Shown: piece by piece, positions 50,909 to 51,046 of the stretch
How the letters are laid out: each line of letters begins with the position of its first letter
Numbering within the stretch: the first letter of the stretch is position 1
Source: a bacterium
GTDB lineage: Bacteria; Electryoneota; AABM5-125-24; Hatepunaeales; Hatepunaeaceae
Assembly: GCA_021734165.1 (NCBI GenBank)
Contig: JAIPJL010000008.1
Coordinates: 1 to 51,046 of the forward strand
DNA: 51,046 nt
Direction of reading: 5' to 3'
Position numbers and translations under genes: made by a program
The notes under the pieces: generated by a model
The model's input: the letters and a program-made list of their open reading frames with translations, nothing else
The model's database searches: none
Told to the model about the DNA's origin: nothing

Positions 50909-51046
50909 CGCCAAGTGTATGTAAAATTTGCGTCACTACGTCCCACTATCGCTGGAATGCCTTGCCGGGTAAGGGTTAGAGGGTGTGACGGAAATGTGAC
51001 GGAACGTGATGGAAAATTAAACACAAAGCACACAAAGGACACAAAG
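50909..51046. repeat. Dispersed intergenic repeat, copy 2
   Basis: The 36-base core (50969-51004) is identical to 6676-6711. The left flank aligns less exactly, and the right flank repeats the ACACAAAG run. The copy reaches the end of the window, so it is probably cut off. Between 50837 and 50908 I see nothing else. Confidence 0.8.

Noticed and set aside
1-51046. CRISPR array, tRNA or rRNA genes
   Set aside because: I saw no regularly spaced direct repeats and no tRNA-like arm patterns; the repeats found are hairpins of irregular spacing.

Overview
The window looks like a chromosomal piece of an uncultured bacterium of the FCB (Bacteroidetes-like) superphylum. Five large secreted proteins and one pseudogene carry, or carry a variant of, the C-terminal type IX secretion (T9SS) sorting domain with a YPNPFN core. 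There is a PorV-like outer-membrane protein and a TonB receptor with an N-terminal carboxypeptidase-regulatory domain. Base composition is moderate, and TTG starts are common. I see no tRNA, rRNA, CRISPR array, prophage or transposase gene, and I cannot name the phylum or genus from sequence alone.

Layout. 1-0.8 kb: two small unassigned ORFs. 1-6.5 kb: catalase, a strong terminator, a membrane polyferredoxin, an HMA-like protein and a T9SS beta-helix protein. 6.5-7.3 kb: non-coding repeats, including a 150-bp element with 15-bp inverted ends inserted into a hairpin repeat. 7.4-12.2 kb: T9SS propeller protein, S26-type peptidase, pyrimidine-dimer glycosylase and K+ channel. 12.3-15.2 kb (minus strand): a T9SS propeller protein, a decayed T9SS gene tail and a field of hairpins. 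15.3-19.8 kb (minus strand): the lysine operon dapA-dapB-lysC plus a SpoIID-like protein. 19.9-25.3 kb: barrel-sandwich protein, HinT, methyltransferase, DUF2087-like protein, TPR-esterase, small membrane protein and RuvB. 25.3-27.3 kb: ZnuA-like lipoprotein, convergent with a glycosyltransferase. 27.7-29.9 kb: Asp-box T9SS protein.

30-40 kb is a five-gene cell-surface operon: TonB receptor, Ca-binding-repeat secreted protein, coiled-coil lipoprotein, PorV-like barrel and modular lipoprotein. It probably acts as one outer-membrane export or uptake system. 40.1-42.5 kb: B12-binding protein, YebC, RuvC and RuvA behind a consensus promoter. 42.6-50.8 kb: a three-subunit molybdenum hydroxylase whose FAD and 2Fe-2S genes are separated from the Mo subunit by four unrelated genes (PAS protein, M48 protease, YihY protein, DNA methyltransferase). 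Hairpin clusters flank that block.

The most unusual signal is the start codons. Four genes have conserved N-termini, or a good ribosome-binding site, pointing to ATT, ATC or ATA starts with no usable ATG, GTG or TTG there. Two of these also have clean promoters. In addition, dapA and the glycosyltransferase look leaderless, with -10 boxes 5-6 nt before the ATG. All assignments rest on reading the sequence; no database search was run.
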